Positions 19,814-28,706 are shown, counted from the stretch's first letter. The stretch: DNA of 56,638 nucleotides from Oscillospiraceae bacterium (GCA_017621795.1 JAGASJ010000016.1:1-56638), one strand, 5' to 3'. Notes: a model not told the origin generated them from the letters alone. Translations and numbers: made by a program.

Positions 19814-20035
19814 GCGGGCCAATGTGGGCATTGGCCCCTACGGCGATATTCGCAACGACTTCATTTCATACGAAAGTGTAGGATTATAAAAGCTATAAGT
19901 TAATGAAATAAATCCACTCACGCCCGCAGGCATTTCACACGCCGCAGGCGTATTTCACGCACGAAGTGCATTTCACAAATCCCGCAGGGATTTATTTCGT
20001 TGAAAAAGACCTTGTCTTTCGACAAGGTCTTTTTC
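19814..20035 (+). repeat. Hairpin-chain element A (head, mini-hairpin array, terminator)
   Basis: Three parts. A palindromic head ending CCCCTACGGCGATAT (19814-19849). A 35-bp module at 19867-19901 identical to 26961-26995. A chain of short hairpins with unlike stems (GCC/GGC, ACGCC/GGCGT, GCAC/GTGC, AAATCCC/GGGATTT) separated by a constant ATTTCAC. The chain is enclosed by AATGAAATAAATCC pairing with GGGATTTATTTCGTT, and ends in a 15-bp terminator-like hairpin with loop TTTC (20002-20035). The rest of 19631-20233 shows no gene. Confidence 0.85.
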
Positions 20036-20233
20036 TGGTGGGGTTGACCGAAATGAATCTCCGAAGAATAAATTAGACAAAAATCAAAAGCGAAAGTTCA
20101 AAAAATATGCCGGTTTAATGGTTTCCTGGAACTTCTGAAGCGCAAAACAAAGGTTGGCCAGAATAAATCGTGTGTTGCCCCCACGAATTACTTCTTAATA
20201 GAATCCTTTCCGCCCATAGCGAAGTAGGTAATT

Positions 20234-20425
20234 CTATCCTTCCTCTGTATCGAGTTCCTCACTTAATAGATAGTCATATTTTTCAGAGATTATCTTTCCC
20301 AGCATGGGATATTTCTCAAACAGCAAGTGAAATAATAGAAAGCAGTCCATCATGGCATAACTCAAATCGCCCAGACTATCTAATTTGGCTCCGTTGTAAT
20401 AAATCCCGGAATTGTCCTTTGTGTG
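20234..20425 (-). pseudogene. Possible decayed coding remnant after clpB
   Basis: Directly after the clpB stop, in the same frame, a 63-codon stretch stays open and reads like protein (LSYAMMDCFLLFHLLFEKYP, then KYDYLLSEELDTEEG), but its only ATGs are at 20353 and 20350 and no ribosome binding site is clear. A one-base shift at the end would extend it by DRITYFAMGGKDSIKK. It may be the 3' remnant of a lost gene or a chance frame. No family recognised. Confidence 0.3.
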
Positions 20426-23017
20426 CTATTTCAACACCAGCTGTCCGTCCTGCTCGTCCACGGTTACCGATTGCCCGGGCAGAATGTCACCGCGGAGCAG
20501 GCGTTTGCTAAGCATCGTTTCCACCGTATGCTGGACATAGCGGCGCAGGGGCCGTGCACCGAATTGGGGATCATAAGCGGCATCCACAATGGCATTTTTG
20601 GCCGCATCGGTCAGAACGCAACGAATTTGCTGACTTTCCAGACGGTCATTCAGCTTGGATATCTGCAGGTCAATGATCTTGGTCACATTTTCCTTCGTCA
20701 GAGGCTTGTAGAATACAATCTCATCCAGCCGATTCAAAAATTCCGGGCGGAAAGAGCGGCGCAGCAGCGCTTGTACCTGTGCCTTGGCGGTCTCGTCGAT
20801 CGAGCCGTCTGCATTGATACCGCCCAGCAGATACTCAGAACCCAGGTTGGAGGTCAGAATAATGATGCTGTTCTTGAAATCCACAGTCCGGCCCTGGGAA
20901 TCGGTGATTCTACCATCGTCCAAAACCTGAAGCAGGACGTTAAACACATCCGGGTGCGCCTTCTCGATCTCGTCAAAAAGGACAACACAGTAAGGCTTCC
21001 TGCGCACCGCTTCCGTCAGCTGACCGCCCTCGTCGTAACCTACATATCCAGGAGGCGCTCCGATCAGTCGGGATACGGAATACTTTTCCATATATTCGGA
21101 CATATCAATGCGAACGATATTATCTTCGTCATCGAACAATGCCTGAGCCAGAGTTTTTGCAAGCTCTGTTTTGCCAACACCGGTGGGACCCAGGAACAGG
21201 AAAGAACCAACAGGTCGGTTGGGATCCTGGATGCCGGCTCTGCTGCGCTGAATGGCTTCAGTAACAGCCTGAACGGCCTCGTCCTGACCGACGACTCGCT
21301 GGTGGAGCGTTTCGTCCAAATGAAGCAGCTTTTCCCGTTCTCCCTGCACCAGCCGGGAAACGGGGATACCCGTCCAGCGTTCCACGATGCGGGCGATCTC
21401 TTCGTCAGTGACACGGTCACGGAGAATGTTGCTCTCCTTGGCGCTTTGTGCCCGCCGTTCCTCTTCGGCCAGCTGGCGTTGTGCTTCGGGCAAACGGCCA
21501 TATTTCAGTTCGGCGGCCTTTTCCAGATCATAACGCTGCTCAGCGGCTTCAATTTGACGGTTCAGATCTTCGATCTGTTCGCGCAGCAGCTGAACTCTGC
21601 TGATGGCATTTTTTTCGTTTTCCCACTGGGCTTTCATGGCGTTGAACTTATCCCGTTCCTCTGCCAGCTCCTTTTGCAGCTCTGTCAAACGGTTCTTGGA
21701 TAGGGAATCCTCTTCCTTTTTCAAAGCTGCCTCCTCAATCTCCATCTGGATGATCTTTCTGGAAACGGAATCCAATTCGGTAGGCATGGAATCCATCTCG
21801 GTGCGGATCTGGGCACAGGCTTCGTCCACCAGATCGATGGCCTTGTCCGGCAGGAAACGGTCGGTGATATAGCGGTGAGACAGTGTCGCCGCAGAAATCA
21901 GAGCGGAGTCGGCAATTTTAACGCCATGGAAGACCTCGTAGCGCTCTTTCAGTCCCCGAAGAATGGCGATGGTGTCCTCCACCGTAGGCTCATTGACCAA
22001 AACGGGTTGGAACCGGCGTTCCAGTGCGGCATCCTTTTCGATATACTGGCGGTATTCATCCAGCGTTGTGGCACCGATGCAGTGCAGCTCGCCCCTTGCC
22101 AACATAGGCTTCAGCAGATTGCCTGCGTCCATACTGCCCTCAGTCTTGCCCGCTCCGACGATGGTGTGCAGCTCGTCGATGAACAGGATAATGCGCCCTT
22201 CAGACTGCTTGACCTCATTGAGCACCGCTTTCAGCCGCTCCTCAAATTCGCCCCGGTATTTTGCACCTGCGATCAGCGCACCCATATCCAGAGAGAATAC
22301 GGATTTATCTTGCAGTGTTTTGGGTACATCCTTCTTTACGATTCTCTGTGCAAGCCCCTCAGCAATGGCTGTCTTGCCCACGCCAGGCTCACCGATCAGG
22401 ACGGGGTTGTTTTTTGTTTTTCGGGACAAAATGCGGATCACATTTCGAATCTCCTCATCTCTGCCGATCACCGGGTCCTGCTTCTGCTCTCTGGCGCGCT
22501 TGACCAGATCTGTGCCGTACTTTTCCAGTGCGTCATAGGTGCTCTCCGGGCTGTCTGAGGTGACGCGTTGGTTACCGCGAATTGTCTGGAGGGCCTTCAG
22601 ACAGCCCTCTTTTGTTATACGGTAGGTCTCCAGTAAAGTCTTTACGCCACCCTTTGCAGTGTCCAGCAATGCCAGGAACAGATGTTCCACGGATACGAAC
22701 TCATCTTTCATGTTTTTCGCTTGTTCCTCAGCGGCGCTGAAGGTGGAGTCCAGGTCAGCGGTGATATAGAAGCGGTCTGCCTCCCGGCTGCCGGTAACTG
22801 CGGGGATTTTCCTCAGTTCTGTCTGAGCCGCAGCCTCCAAGCTCTCCAGGGTGATGTCCATTTTCCGCAGCAGCTGGGGAATTAGTCCACCATCCTGATA
22901 CAGCAGTGCCAGGAGCAGATGAACCTGTTCCATCTGCTGGTGAGAATTCTGCACAGCAAGATTTTGTGCACTCTGGACAGCTTCCAGAGACTTCTGGGTA
23001 TAGTTTTTAAAGTTCAT
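20426..23017 (-). CDS. clpB: ATP-dependent disaggregase ClpB
   Basis: Hexameric AAA+ chaperone that pulls proteins out of aggregates together with DnaK. The product has 863 residues, full length. Order: Clp N domain (1-145), first AAA+ with Walker A GEPGVGKT at 209-216, a coiled-coil middle domain of about 400-530 rich in Glu/Arg/Gln, which separates ClpB from ClpC, and a second AAA+ with [14 protein letters not shown] near 606 and [25 protein letters not shown] precedes the ATG. A perfect CIRCE operator lies just upstream. The gene is inside the segment bounded by the two upp 3' copies. Confidence 0.98.
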   Translation of the reverse strand: MNFKNYTQKSLEAVQSAQNLAVQNSHQQMEQVHLLLALLYQDGGLIPQLLRKMDITLESLEAAAQTELRKIPAVTGSREADRFYITADLDSTFSAAEEQAKNMKDEFVSVEHLFLALLDTAKGGVKTLLETYRITKEGCLKALQTIRGNQRVTSDSPESTYDALEKYGTDLVKRAREQKQDPVIGRDEEIRNVIRILSRKTKNNPVLIGEPGVGKTAIAEGLAQRIVKKDVPKTLQDKSVFSLDMGALIAGAKYRGEFEERLKAVLNEVKQSEGRIILFIDELHTIVGAGKTEGSMDAGNLLKPMLARGELHCIGATTLDEYRQYIEKDAALERRFQPVLVNEPTVEDTIAILRGLKERYEVFHGVKIADSALISAATLSHRYITDRFLPDKAIDLVDEACAQIRTEMDSMPTELDSVSRKIIQMEIEEAALKKEEDSLSKNRLTELQKELAEERDKFNAMKAQWENEKNAISRVQLLREQIEDLNRQIEAAEQRYDLEKAAELKYGRLPEAQRQLAEEERRAQSAKESNILRDRVTDEEIARIVERWTGIPVSRLVQGEREKLLHLDETLHQRVVGQDEAVQAVTEAIQRSRAGIQDPNRPVGSFLFLGPTGVGKTELAKTLAQALFDDEDNIVRIDMSEYMEKYSVSRLIGAPPGYVGYDEGGQLTEAVRRKPYCVVLFDEIEKAHPDVFNVLLQVLDDGRITDSQGRTVDFKNSIIILTSNLGSEYLLGGINADGSIDETAKAQVQALLRRSFRPEFLNRLDEIVFYKPLTKENVTKIIDLQISKLNDRLESQQIRCVLTDAAKNAIVDAAYDPQFGARPLRRYVQHTVETMLSKRLLRGDILPGQSVTVDEQDGQLVLK

Positions 23018-23038
23018 AGCTATCCTTCTTTCTGATTT

Positions 23039-23065
23039 TTAGCACTCTCTCGTTGAGAGTGCTAA
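23039..23065. promoter_or_regulatory. CIRCE operator (HrcA binding site)
   Basis: TTAGCACTC, nine bases, GAGTGCTAA: an exact match to the CIRCE consensus. It lies between the clpB -10 box and the clpB start, where HrcA binding would block transcription and heat would relieve it. Confidence 0.95.
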
Positions 23066-23078
23066 TCTATTTGTCTTT

Positions 23079-23106
23079 ACTATACCTCTTTTTTTCTGAA
23101 AGTCAA
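23079..23106 (-). promoter_or_regulatory. clpB promoter
   Basis: Minus strand: -35 TTGACT (23101-23106), 16-bp spacer, -10 TATAGT (23079-23084), directly upstream of the CIRCE element. Confidence 0.75.
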
Positions 23107-23304
23107 GGCTTGTTACAGAAATTTCATAACTGCGTAAAAAAAAGTTTTGGTTTAAGAAGACGTTCCGTGCTGCGACGGTCCACTTACACTGCTGCTAAGG
23201 CCGCCCTTCAGCTCTACCCTCCAAATAGCCAAGGAGGTGTTTTGCATCCATAAAAATCCAGCGATTATTTTGCTTACAAAAACAGGAAAACCGCTAGGGA
23301 CTCC

Positions 23305-23548
<244 letters not shown>

Positions 23549-23563
23549 CTAAAATGCTTATTT

Positions 23564-25036
23564 TTATCGATAATACCCTGCTATCTCACCGGTTTTTTCC
23601 TGGCTGACCAGCATACCGGTTTCGTCAAACGTGTATCGGAACACATAGCTTGTGCCGCCGATCGTAAAGGCACTGGTCATTGGTGAAAAGAAGGTGGTGG
23701 TGATGCTTTCCACATCCCATAGAAGCATCCCGGCTTCACTCAAAGACAGATCCCCACCAAGGGAACCCTTTGCAGAGTAGAATTCTCGGGGTGTGCCGGC
23801 GTTTGGATCGCATACCAGCAGCACTGCCGTGTAATTGTCCCGAACCATTGGTGTCAGTTCTTCGCTGGAGATCTCCCAGATGCCATTGTCAAACAGATCA
23901 TTCAGCACTGCAGCGATTTCATATCGGCCGCCTGCGTTTTGGCTTTCATCTTCCAGCCTTGGCACAGCATAGGCCGAAAGATAAATACTACCGTTATACT
24001 CAATCATATCGGTGATGTAGTAGTAAGCATCCTCGCTACCATAAAAGAAGGATTCGGTAATATTGCCCTCATAATCGACCCGTACAATTTGGGAGTATTC
24101 GTTTGTCATGTGACTGCCGAGCTGCACAATATAGCCATCCTGAAGACCTGCGGCATTCCAAATTCCGTAATTGCCAACCTCCGTCTTCTTGAAGTGTGTT
24201 ACATCTCCGTCCGCAGAATACTGGCTCAAGCAGAAATACTTGAGGTCACCACGGCTGATCACAGCATAGCTGCCATCTGCGTTTTCGATAATTTCAGCAA
24301 TGTATTCGTCCTTGAAGCCATTGGTAAGCATACGCATCCACAGGAGATTTCCATCGGAATCTATTTTAGCCATCCATGCATAGGAGTAATGCAAAGTACT
24401 CCATGTAGGCGTTTCTCCGTATGCGATCACGCCGTCAGATACAGCACTGAATCCATCGATTCGAAATTCAGATATTGAAACACTCCATAAAAGCTCCTCT
24501 CCGTCATACTTCTCAATGAAGCTTTGATCGTGTACCTCGAAACCAAGCTGAGCATCCTCTTTATATTCAGAGCGATACTTGTAATGGACACCGCTTTCCT
24601 GACCGGAGAGCATCAGTCCTCCGCTATAGTTTTTATAGTTCCAAAGGTTCTCCACATCTTCCGGGGTGGGATGATCCTGTAAGATCTCAAATCCTCCAAT
24701 TTGATTGGATGAAATGCTGTTTGCAATTACTTCCGCTGTTTTTGAATACGTGAAGGACTTTGTGGTGATGTCTCTGTACACCGCTTTGATCTCACCGCGG
24801 CTCAATCCGTCAGTGGAAAGACCGTATTCGTTGAAAAACTTGATTGCGTCATTATATTCTTTTGCTTCAACGGTTATGAAGCCGATAGAAAGAACCAAGA
24901 TCAGACAGGCCGCAAGTGAAGCAATCGCCTTCCACATTCTGCTATTGGGTTTTGCCTTGGGAATAGGCTGTATTGCTTGAAAATCCAGCTCTGTTTCGGG
25001 AAGTTTGGATGCGGCATTGTATAGTTTTTGTTCCAT
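23564..25036 (-). CDS. Anti-sigma-factor-like membrane protein with large outer domain
   Basis: The product has 490 residues: a short cytoplasmic N-terminus (1-34), one membrane segment (about 35-56, WKAIASLAACLILVLSIGFI), and a 430-residue extracellular part with repeated beta-strand motifs (for example VDYEGNITESFFYG, IEYNGSIYLSAY), suggestive of a beta-propeller or similar sensor. The frame could begin 29 codons earlier, but the ATG at 25036 has GGAGG 6 nt upstream and lies one base after the stop of the sigma factor gene. The arrangement is typical of sigma/anti-sigma pairs. No ZAS-type HxxxCxxC motif is seen, so the anti-sigma role is inferred from position and topology. Confidence 0.7.
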   Translation of the reverse strand: MEQKLYNAASKLPETELDFQAIQPIPKAKPNSRMWKAIASLAACLILVLSIGFITVEAKEYNDAIKFFNEYGLSTDGLSRGEIKAVYRDITTKSFTYSKTAEVIANSISSNQIGGFEILQDHPTPEDVENLWNYKNYSGGLMLSGQESGVHYKYRSEYKEDAQLGFEVHDQSFIEKYDGEELLWSVSISEFRIDGFSAVSDGVIAYGETPTWSTLHYSYAWMAKIDSDGNLLWMRMLTNGFKDEYIAEIIENADGSYAVISRGDLKYFCLSQYSADGDVTHFKKTEVGNYGIWNAAGLQDGYIVQLGSHMTNEYSQIVRVDYEGNITESFFYGSEDAYYYITDMIEYNGSIYLSAYAVPRLEDESQNAGGRYEIAAVLNDLFDNGIWEISSEELTPMVRDNYTAVLLVCDPNAGTPREFYSAKGSLGGDLSLSEAGMLLWDVESITTTFFSPMTSAFTIGGTSYVFRYTFDETGMLVSQEKTGEIAGYYR

Positions 25037-25037
25037 T

Positions 25038-25481
25038 TCAATCCTCCTTATTTCGTAATGTGGAGATGGCGCGTTCATACCGCTTCTGGGCGGCACTTGC
25101 AGTGATGCCCAAAACCGAACCAATCTCCTTATGGCTTAAACCACCTACTATTTTTAGGGTTACGATTTCCTGTTCCATTGGAGAAAGAGGTGAGATCAAT
25201 TCTATGTATTCAAACTGATCATCTGACCGGGCAGGTGTTTCCGCATACGCCTGTTCCCGCTTTGATCTTCGCAAATGATCGAAGCACAGATTGCGTGCGA
25301 TGCGGTATAACCACGCTTGTTCCTTACCGGAAGCACATCGAATCCCCCCGGACAGGAGCTTTACAAAGGTGTCGTGTAGGACATCCTCTGCCAAATAGGG
25401 GTCTTTTGTGATGGAGAGGGCATAGCGAAATATGCCGTTTTTGTACTGCTCATACCAGCTGTATATGAGCGATCGGTTCAT
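25038..25481 (-). CDS. ECF-type RNA polymerase sigma factor
   Basis: The product has 147 residues with the two domains of an ECF sigma factor. Region 2 is near the N-terminus (KNGIFRYALSITKDPYLAED, then YRIARNLCFDHLRRSKREQ), and region 4 holds the helix-turn-helix near 105-140 (LSPMEQEIVTLKIVGGLSHK, then EIGSVLGITASAAQKRYERA). The start at 25481 is chosen because AGGAGG lies 8 nt upstream; two further in-frame starts are too close to it. It is followed after one base by its probable anti-sigma partner. The signal and regulon are unknown. Confidence 0.88.
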   Translation of the reverse strand: MNRSLIYSWYEQYKNGIFRYALSITKDPYLAEDVLHDTFVKLLSGGIRCASGKEQAWLYRIARNLCFDHLRRSKREQAYAETPARSDDQFEYIELISPLSPMEQEIVTLKIVGGLSHKEIGSVLGITASAAQKRYERAISTLRNKED

Positions 25482-25551
25482 AACCATCACCTCCTTCTAT
25501 AAATAAGACGATTGAAACGGAAGAAATGCGACATCAATTTTAGTAAAATAT

Positions 25552-25643
25552 TTTGCCCACATTCGCGTCAGCGAATATTTCACTGCGAAGCAATTTCACT
25601 CCGCGATAGCGGAATTTCACTTGCCCGAAGGGCAAATTTAGTT
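25552..25643. repeat. Hairpin-chain array B (92 bp, identical to part of element C)
   Basis: Mini-hairpins ATTCGC/GCGAAT, TGC/GCA, TCCGC/GCGGA and TTGCCC/GGGCAA with 3-4-nt loops, separated by ATTTCAC. All 92 bases equal 27084-27175. It sits between the sigma factor gene and the 25740-26882 gene. Confidence 0.9.
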
Positions 25644-25673
25644 TAAAAAATGTATATTTTTGTTTATAGTAGA

Positions 25674-25703
25674 TTTACAAAAATTTCTATGATATACTAT
25701 ATA
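25674..25703 (+). promoter_or_regulatory. Possible promoter of the 25740-26882 gene
   Basis: -35 TTTACA (25674-25679), 18-bp spacer, -10 TATATA (25698-25703) in an AT-rich stretch. Other registers are possible. Confidence 0.45.
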
Positions 25704-25739
25704 TAGTTTGTAACCAGTTTCCCTTTAAGGAGAGATAGA

Positions 25740-26882
25740 ATGGACAATTATTTACTGCTTCAGAAGAACAGTCGCATTTCTCTACTGGTTAAATACACAG
25801 ATCGTTACCACATCATTGCCGTGAATAATAAGTTGGATGATGATAAGGAAGAAAAAGTTCTGGCAGGCAATTGCAGCGACGCAGTGATTGATGAGATGGG
25901 GCTAACCCGTGTAACGATTATGGCAAAAGATTTGCGTGGTGTTGCGATTGGTGGTTGCTGTGCCGGGGACGTTATTGTCTTATACACTAAGGATAAAAAG
26001 CTGAAATATGTACTGTCCGATGATTATAGCGACGAAGAAATAAATGTGGTGTTCACAGGGATAGAGCGTTTCCAACCACCCAAGAATGGTAGTTCAAAAT
26101 CTCGCAAAGCCGAATGGCGTACAGAAATGCAAACCGAATCCGTGTGGAAAGTAATGAAACCGATTGGTGTAATTTTAAATTTTTGCGGCATCGTGTGTTT
26201 ATTTGGTATATGTTTGTTTGGGCGGCTTAATGCTTTGTGGTCAATCTTTTGTCTGGTAACAATGGCCGTTTCAATTGGCTTGTATTGTTTTTTCCCGCAA
26301 TATTTTTCTATTATGGGCAAAAAAGAATACAAGCGTGTTGGATACACAGCTAAAGTGAATCATTTGAATGTTGCTATTATTGCATCTGCTTTTGCATTGA
26401 CACTTCGGAGTATGAGTGACTTTGGATTCCTTAACTGGATTCCGGTTTTGATTGCAAGTGTAGTTAGTGGATTTGTTGTGACAATCATAATGTACATCTT
26501 TTCAAAAGAAGTACGAGAGAATACATCACTTAAAATTGTCGTTCTGCTTTTATCTGTATTATGTTCTACCGGCATTGTGGAACAACTAAACCATCTTGCC
26601 AATTTTGACGCTGACGAATATCAAATATGTACGGTAATTGATACCGAAATATACGAAGGCCGTAAACACGTAGAGCAATACTACTGTACCGTGGCGCTTG
26701 CTTCCGGGTCTGAAGTAGAAATTCCCATCAGCAGGTCCGTGTACAAAAAGATACAGTCAGGTGATCTGGTCACCATATACATTGGTAAAGGCGCACTTGG
26801 AATTGAATATGCGTACTTTGTTGAGCCTGTTTTTAGTGAAGCATCATCTAACGCCGATGTGAAGTTATGGCCATCGCCATAG
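25740..26882 (+). CDS. Orphan five-segment membrane protein
   Basis: Not recognised. The product has 380 residues: a soluble N-terminal part of about 140 residues, predicted membrane segments at about 141-161, 165-187, 207-225, 231-254 and 263-282, and a soluble C-terminal beta-rich domain (YYCTVALASGSEVEIPISRS, then GDLVTIYIGKG) that recalls small OB/DUF3592-like folds. AAGGAGAG precedes the ATG. The gene is more AT-rich than its neighbours and is flanked by perfect 92-bp direct repeats, which suggests an inserted or movable unit. Confidence 0.75.
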   Translation: MDNYLLLQKNSRISLLVKYTDRYHIIAVNNKLDDDKEEKVLAGNCSDAVIDEMGLTRVTIMAKDLRGVAIGGCCAGDVIVLYTKDKKLKYVLSDDYSDEEINVVFTGIERFQPPKNGSSKSRKAEWRTEMQTESVWKVMKPIGVILNFCGIVCLFGICLFGRLNALWSIFCLVTMAVSIGLYCFFPQYFSIMGKKEYKRVGYTAKVNHLNVAIIASAFALTLRSMSDFGFLNWIPVLIASVVSGFVVTIIMYIFSKEVRENTSLKIVVLLLSVLCSTGIVEQLNHLANFDADEYQICTVIDTEIYEGRKHVEQYYCTVALASGSEVEIPISRSVYKKIQSGDLVTIYIGKGALGIEYAYFVEPVFSEASSNADVKLWPSP

Positions 26883-26907
26883 TGAAGTTAAGTGTGTCAC
26901 TTTGTTA

Positions 26908-27207
26908 GCGGGCCAATGTGGGCATTGGCCCCTACGGCGATATACGCAACGGCTGCATTGCATACGAAAGTGTAGGATTATAAAAGCTATAAGTTTTAGT
27001 GAAATATTTTGCTAAAGCAAAATGTGAAATAATTTGCTTTGCAAATTGTGAAATTTGATGCTAAAGCATCAAGTGAAATTAAATTTGCCCACATTCGCGT
27101 CAGCGAATATTTCACTGCGAAGCAATTTCACTCCGCGATAGCGGAATTTCACTTGCCCGAAGGGCAAATTTAGTTGAAAAAAGCACTGCTTTCGCAGTGC
27201 TTTTTTC
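26908..27207 (+). repeat. Hairpin-chain element C (longest, inverted spacers)
   Basis: Head palindrome ending CCCCTACG (26908-26936), the 35-bp module shared with element A (26961-26995), then a chain in two halves. First, three hairpins separated by GTGAAAT (stems ATTTTGC/GCAAAAT, AATTTGC/GCAAATT, TTGATGC/GCATCAA). Then from 27084 four hairpins separated by ATTTCAC, the reverse complement. It ends in a terminator-like hairpin with loop TTTC (27176-27207). It fills the whole 26883-27261 gap. Confidence 0.88.
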
Positions 27208-27261
27208 TGCCAAAGGGTAACCAAACGAAGCAGAATCGAGGTAAGAGTAAGTAAAAGTATT

Positions 27262-27858
27262 CTACTTTCGTTTCGCCTTGATTAAATAAGCATGATCAAT
27301 TTCATATTTTTCAATTTCACAAAAACCACATTTAAGAAGCATATTTATTATTTCTTCGGGATCATCTGGATATATTTTTACTTGCCGAGTGCCATATTCT
27401 AAAATACAGTTTTGATTTTTATCAAGCGAAAGGACACAAATACCATTTTTGGCAAGGCACCTGTAAATCTTCTCGATAGCTTCACATTTGTTTTCAATGT
27501 GCATAAAAGTAAGCGAGGAATAAATTATATCAAATTGCTCGGTAAATGAGTATACCAGAAAATCATCACAGATTAGCTCAACATTAAACTCTTTCAAATG
27601 AGATTTTGCGATTTCAATGGTTTTGGGTGATATATCGATGCCACAGAAAAAACGCACGTGTGGAGCTATACTGATAGCCAATCTGCCTGTTCCACATCCG
27701 ATTTCCAAAGCATTTTTTGCCTTATTAAGCTCAAGGAGTTTTATAAAAGGTTCCCCGTCCCATTTGCTCATATATGCTTGTAATTTCGGTGGATCATTTA
27801 CCGGATCTTGACCCTCATCTATCAAATGATCATAATGATAAATTACATCACTAATCAT
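27262..27858 (-). CDS. Class I SAM-dependent methyltransferase
   Basis: The product has 198 residues. Motif I ALEIGCGTGRLAI lies at 50-62, the post-I acid in GIDISPKTIE, and motif IV-like DIIYSSLTFMHI follows; this is a UbiE/TehB-like Rossmann methyltransferase. The substrate is unknown. The frame extends 20 codons further upstream, but the ATG at 27858 has AAAGGAG 8 nt before it and overlaps the stop of the four-helix-bundle gene as ATGA, showing translational coupling with that gene. Confidence 0.85.
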   Translation of the reverse strand: MISDVIYHYDHLIDEGQDPVNDPPKLQAYMSKWDGEPFIKLLELNKAKNALEIGCGTGRLAISIAPHVRFFCGIDISPKTIEIAKSHLKEFNVELICDDFLVYSFTEQFDIIYSSLTFMHIENKCEAIEKIYRCLAKNGICVLSLDKNQNCILEYGTRQVKIYPDDPEEIINMLLKCGFCEIEKYEIDHAYLIKAKRK

Positions 27859-28208
27859 TTCGCATTCTCCTTTGCAGTCCTGCAAGATGCAATCAGCATT
27901 ACACGCAAGGAAGTACACTTTGCAGAAAGTGATTTGTATGATTGCTCATCGATATAGTTAGTTTTGTGCAACAACTCAAGCCAATAACCTGTTTCACTTG
28001 CTTCTTTCAAGGCAATTTCCAGCTTAGAAATAAAATCCTTCTTGCCCTGTGCATACTGTGCTTCGTAGATGTTGGCACCAATGCTTGTACCACTTCTGCC
28101 AATTTGATTAAAAATAATGGCTTCCCGATTTTCTTTAAGTTGCTTTACAAGATTTATAATATCCACTGCAAACTCCATTGAAAGTTCTGCAAGCTTATTT
28201 TCTTTCAC
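27855..28208 (-). CDS. Four-helix-bundle protein (23S rRNA intervening-sequence protein family)
   Basis: The product has 117 residues. The motif IGRSGTSIGANIYEAQYA at about 36-53 is diagnostic of the TIGR02436/PF05635 family, which includes the 23S rRNA intervening-sequence proteins and the Avd accessory protein of diversity-generating retroelements. These form basic four-helix pentamers or bundles thought to bind nucleic acid. No reverse transcriptase is in the window. The start is GTG with AGGAGG 7 nt before it. It is directly downstream of hairpin array D on the same strand and coupled by ATGA to a methyltransferase. Confidence 0.88.
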   Translation of the reverse strand: MKENKLAELSMEFAVDIINLVKQLKENREAIIFNQIGRSGTSIGANIYEAQYAQGKKDFISKLEIALKEASETGYWLELLHKTNYIDEQSYKSLSAKCTSLRVMLIASCRTAKENAK

Positions 28209-28254
28209 AAAATCGCCTCCTTTTACTTAATTATATCATAAAATTCAGCATATT

Positions 28255-28428
28255 TCAATGATGCATCGCCTGCGGCGACATGATGCATTTGCTTCGCAAA
28301 TATGATGTTGCTCCCGTTGGTCGCAATGATGCGATGTTTGCCATAAAACGTGGCGAAGCCACACATCATTCGCACAGCGAACATCATTAGGCGAAGCCGT
28401 CATCTTTTGCCGAGGGCAAACATCATTC
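28255..28428. repeat. Hairpin-chain array D with ATGATG/CATCAT spacers
   Basis: Mini-hairpins TCGCC/GGCGA, TTTGC/GCAAA, TTGC/GCAA, TGGC/GCCA, TCGC/GCGA, GGC/GCC and TTTGCC/GGCAAA with mostly 3-nt loops. The left half is separated by ATGATG and the right half by CATCAT, its reverse complement. Same design as element C but with another spacer. It lies between the four-helix-bundle gene and the tRNA terminator. Confidence 0.85.
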
Positions 28429-28468
28429 AAAAAACGCACCTTTGTCGGTAGACAAAAGTGCGTTTTTT
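28429..28468. terminator. Terminator of the tRNA pair, also closing array D
   Basis: AAAAAACGCAC-CTTTGTC pairs with GACAAA-AGTGCGTTTTTT around GGTA. On the minus strand it starts two bases after the tRNA-Tyr CCA; on the plus strand it ends array D as in elements A and C. Confidence 0.85.
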
Positions 28469-28470
28469 GT

Positions 28471-28555
28471 TGGTGGGGGAGGACGGATTCGAACCATCGA
28501 AGCGATACGCAGCAGATTTACAGTCTGTCCCCTTTGGCCACTCGGGAACTCCCCC
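28471..28555 (-). tRNA. tRNA-Tyr (anticodon GTA), CCA encoded
   Basis: 85 nt including CCA, class II with a long variable arm. Acceptor GGGGGAG pairs with CTCCCCC, the anticodon loop is CTGTAAA, and the T-loop is GGTTCGAATCC. It is second in a tRNA-Thr/tRNA-Tyr transcript. Confidence 0.96.
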
Positions 28556-28581
28556 AAATATTCAAATGTCTACGCTCTGAT

Positions 28582-28657
28582 TGGAGCCGGTAGACGGACT
28601 CGAACCCCCGACCTGCTGATTACAAATCAGCTGCTCTACCAACTGAGCTATACCGGC
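28582..28657 (-). tRNA. tRNA-Thr (anticodon TGT), CCA encoded
   Basis: 76 nt including CCA. Acceptor GCCGGTA pairs with TACCGGC, D-arm AGCTCAGTTGGTAGAGC, anticodon loop TTTGTAA, T-loop GGTTCGAGTCC. Confidence 0.96.
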
Positions 28658-28677
28658 GGCTCAAACAGAACACGCTT

Positions 28678-28706
28678 ATTATAGCCATCAAAGTACCATT
28701 TGTCAA
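28678..28706 (-). promoter_or_regulatory. Consensus promoter of the tRNA-Thr/Tyr pair
   Basis: Minus strand: perfect TTGACA (28701-28706), 17-bp spacer, perfect TATAAT (28678-28683), about 20 bases before tRNA-Thr. Confidence 0.88.

Noticed and set aside
27855..28208. A diversity-generating retroelement around the Avd-like protein
   Set aside because: No reverse transcriptase and no template/variable repeat pair with adenine-specific differences was seen; the neighbours are a methyltransferase and the hairpin array.
25552..28428. The hairpin chains as CRISPR arrays
   Set aside because: The constant part is only 6-7 nt, the variable parts are short palindromes of unequal length, and no cas gene is present.
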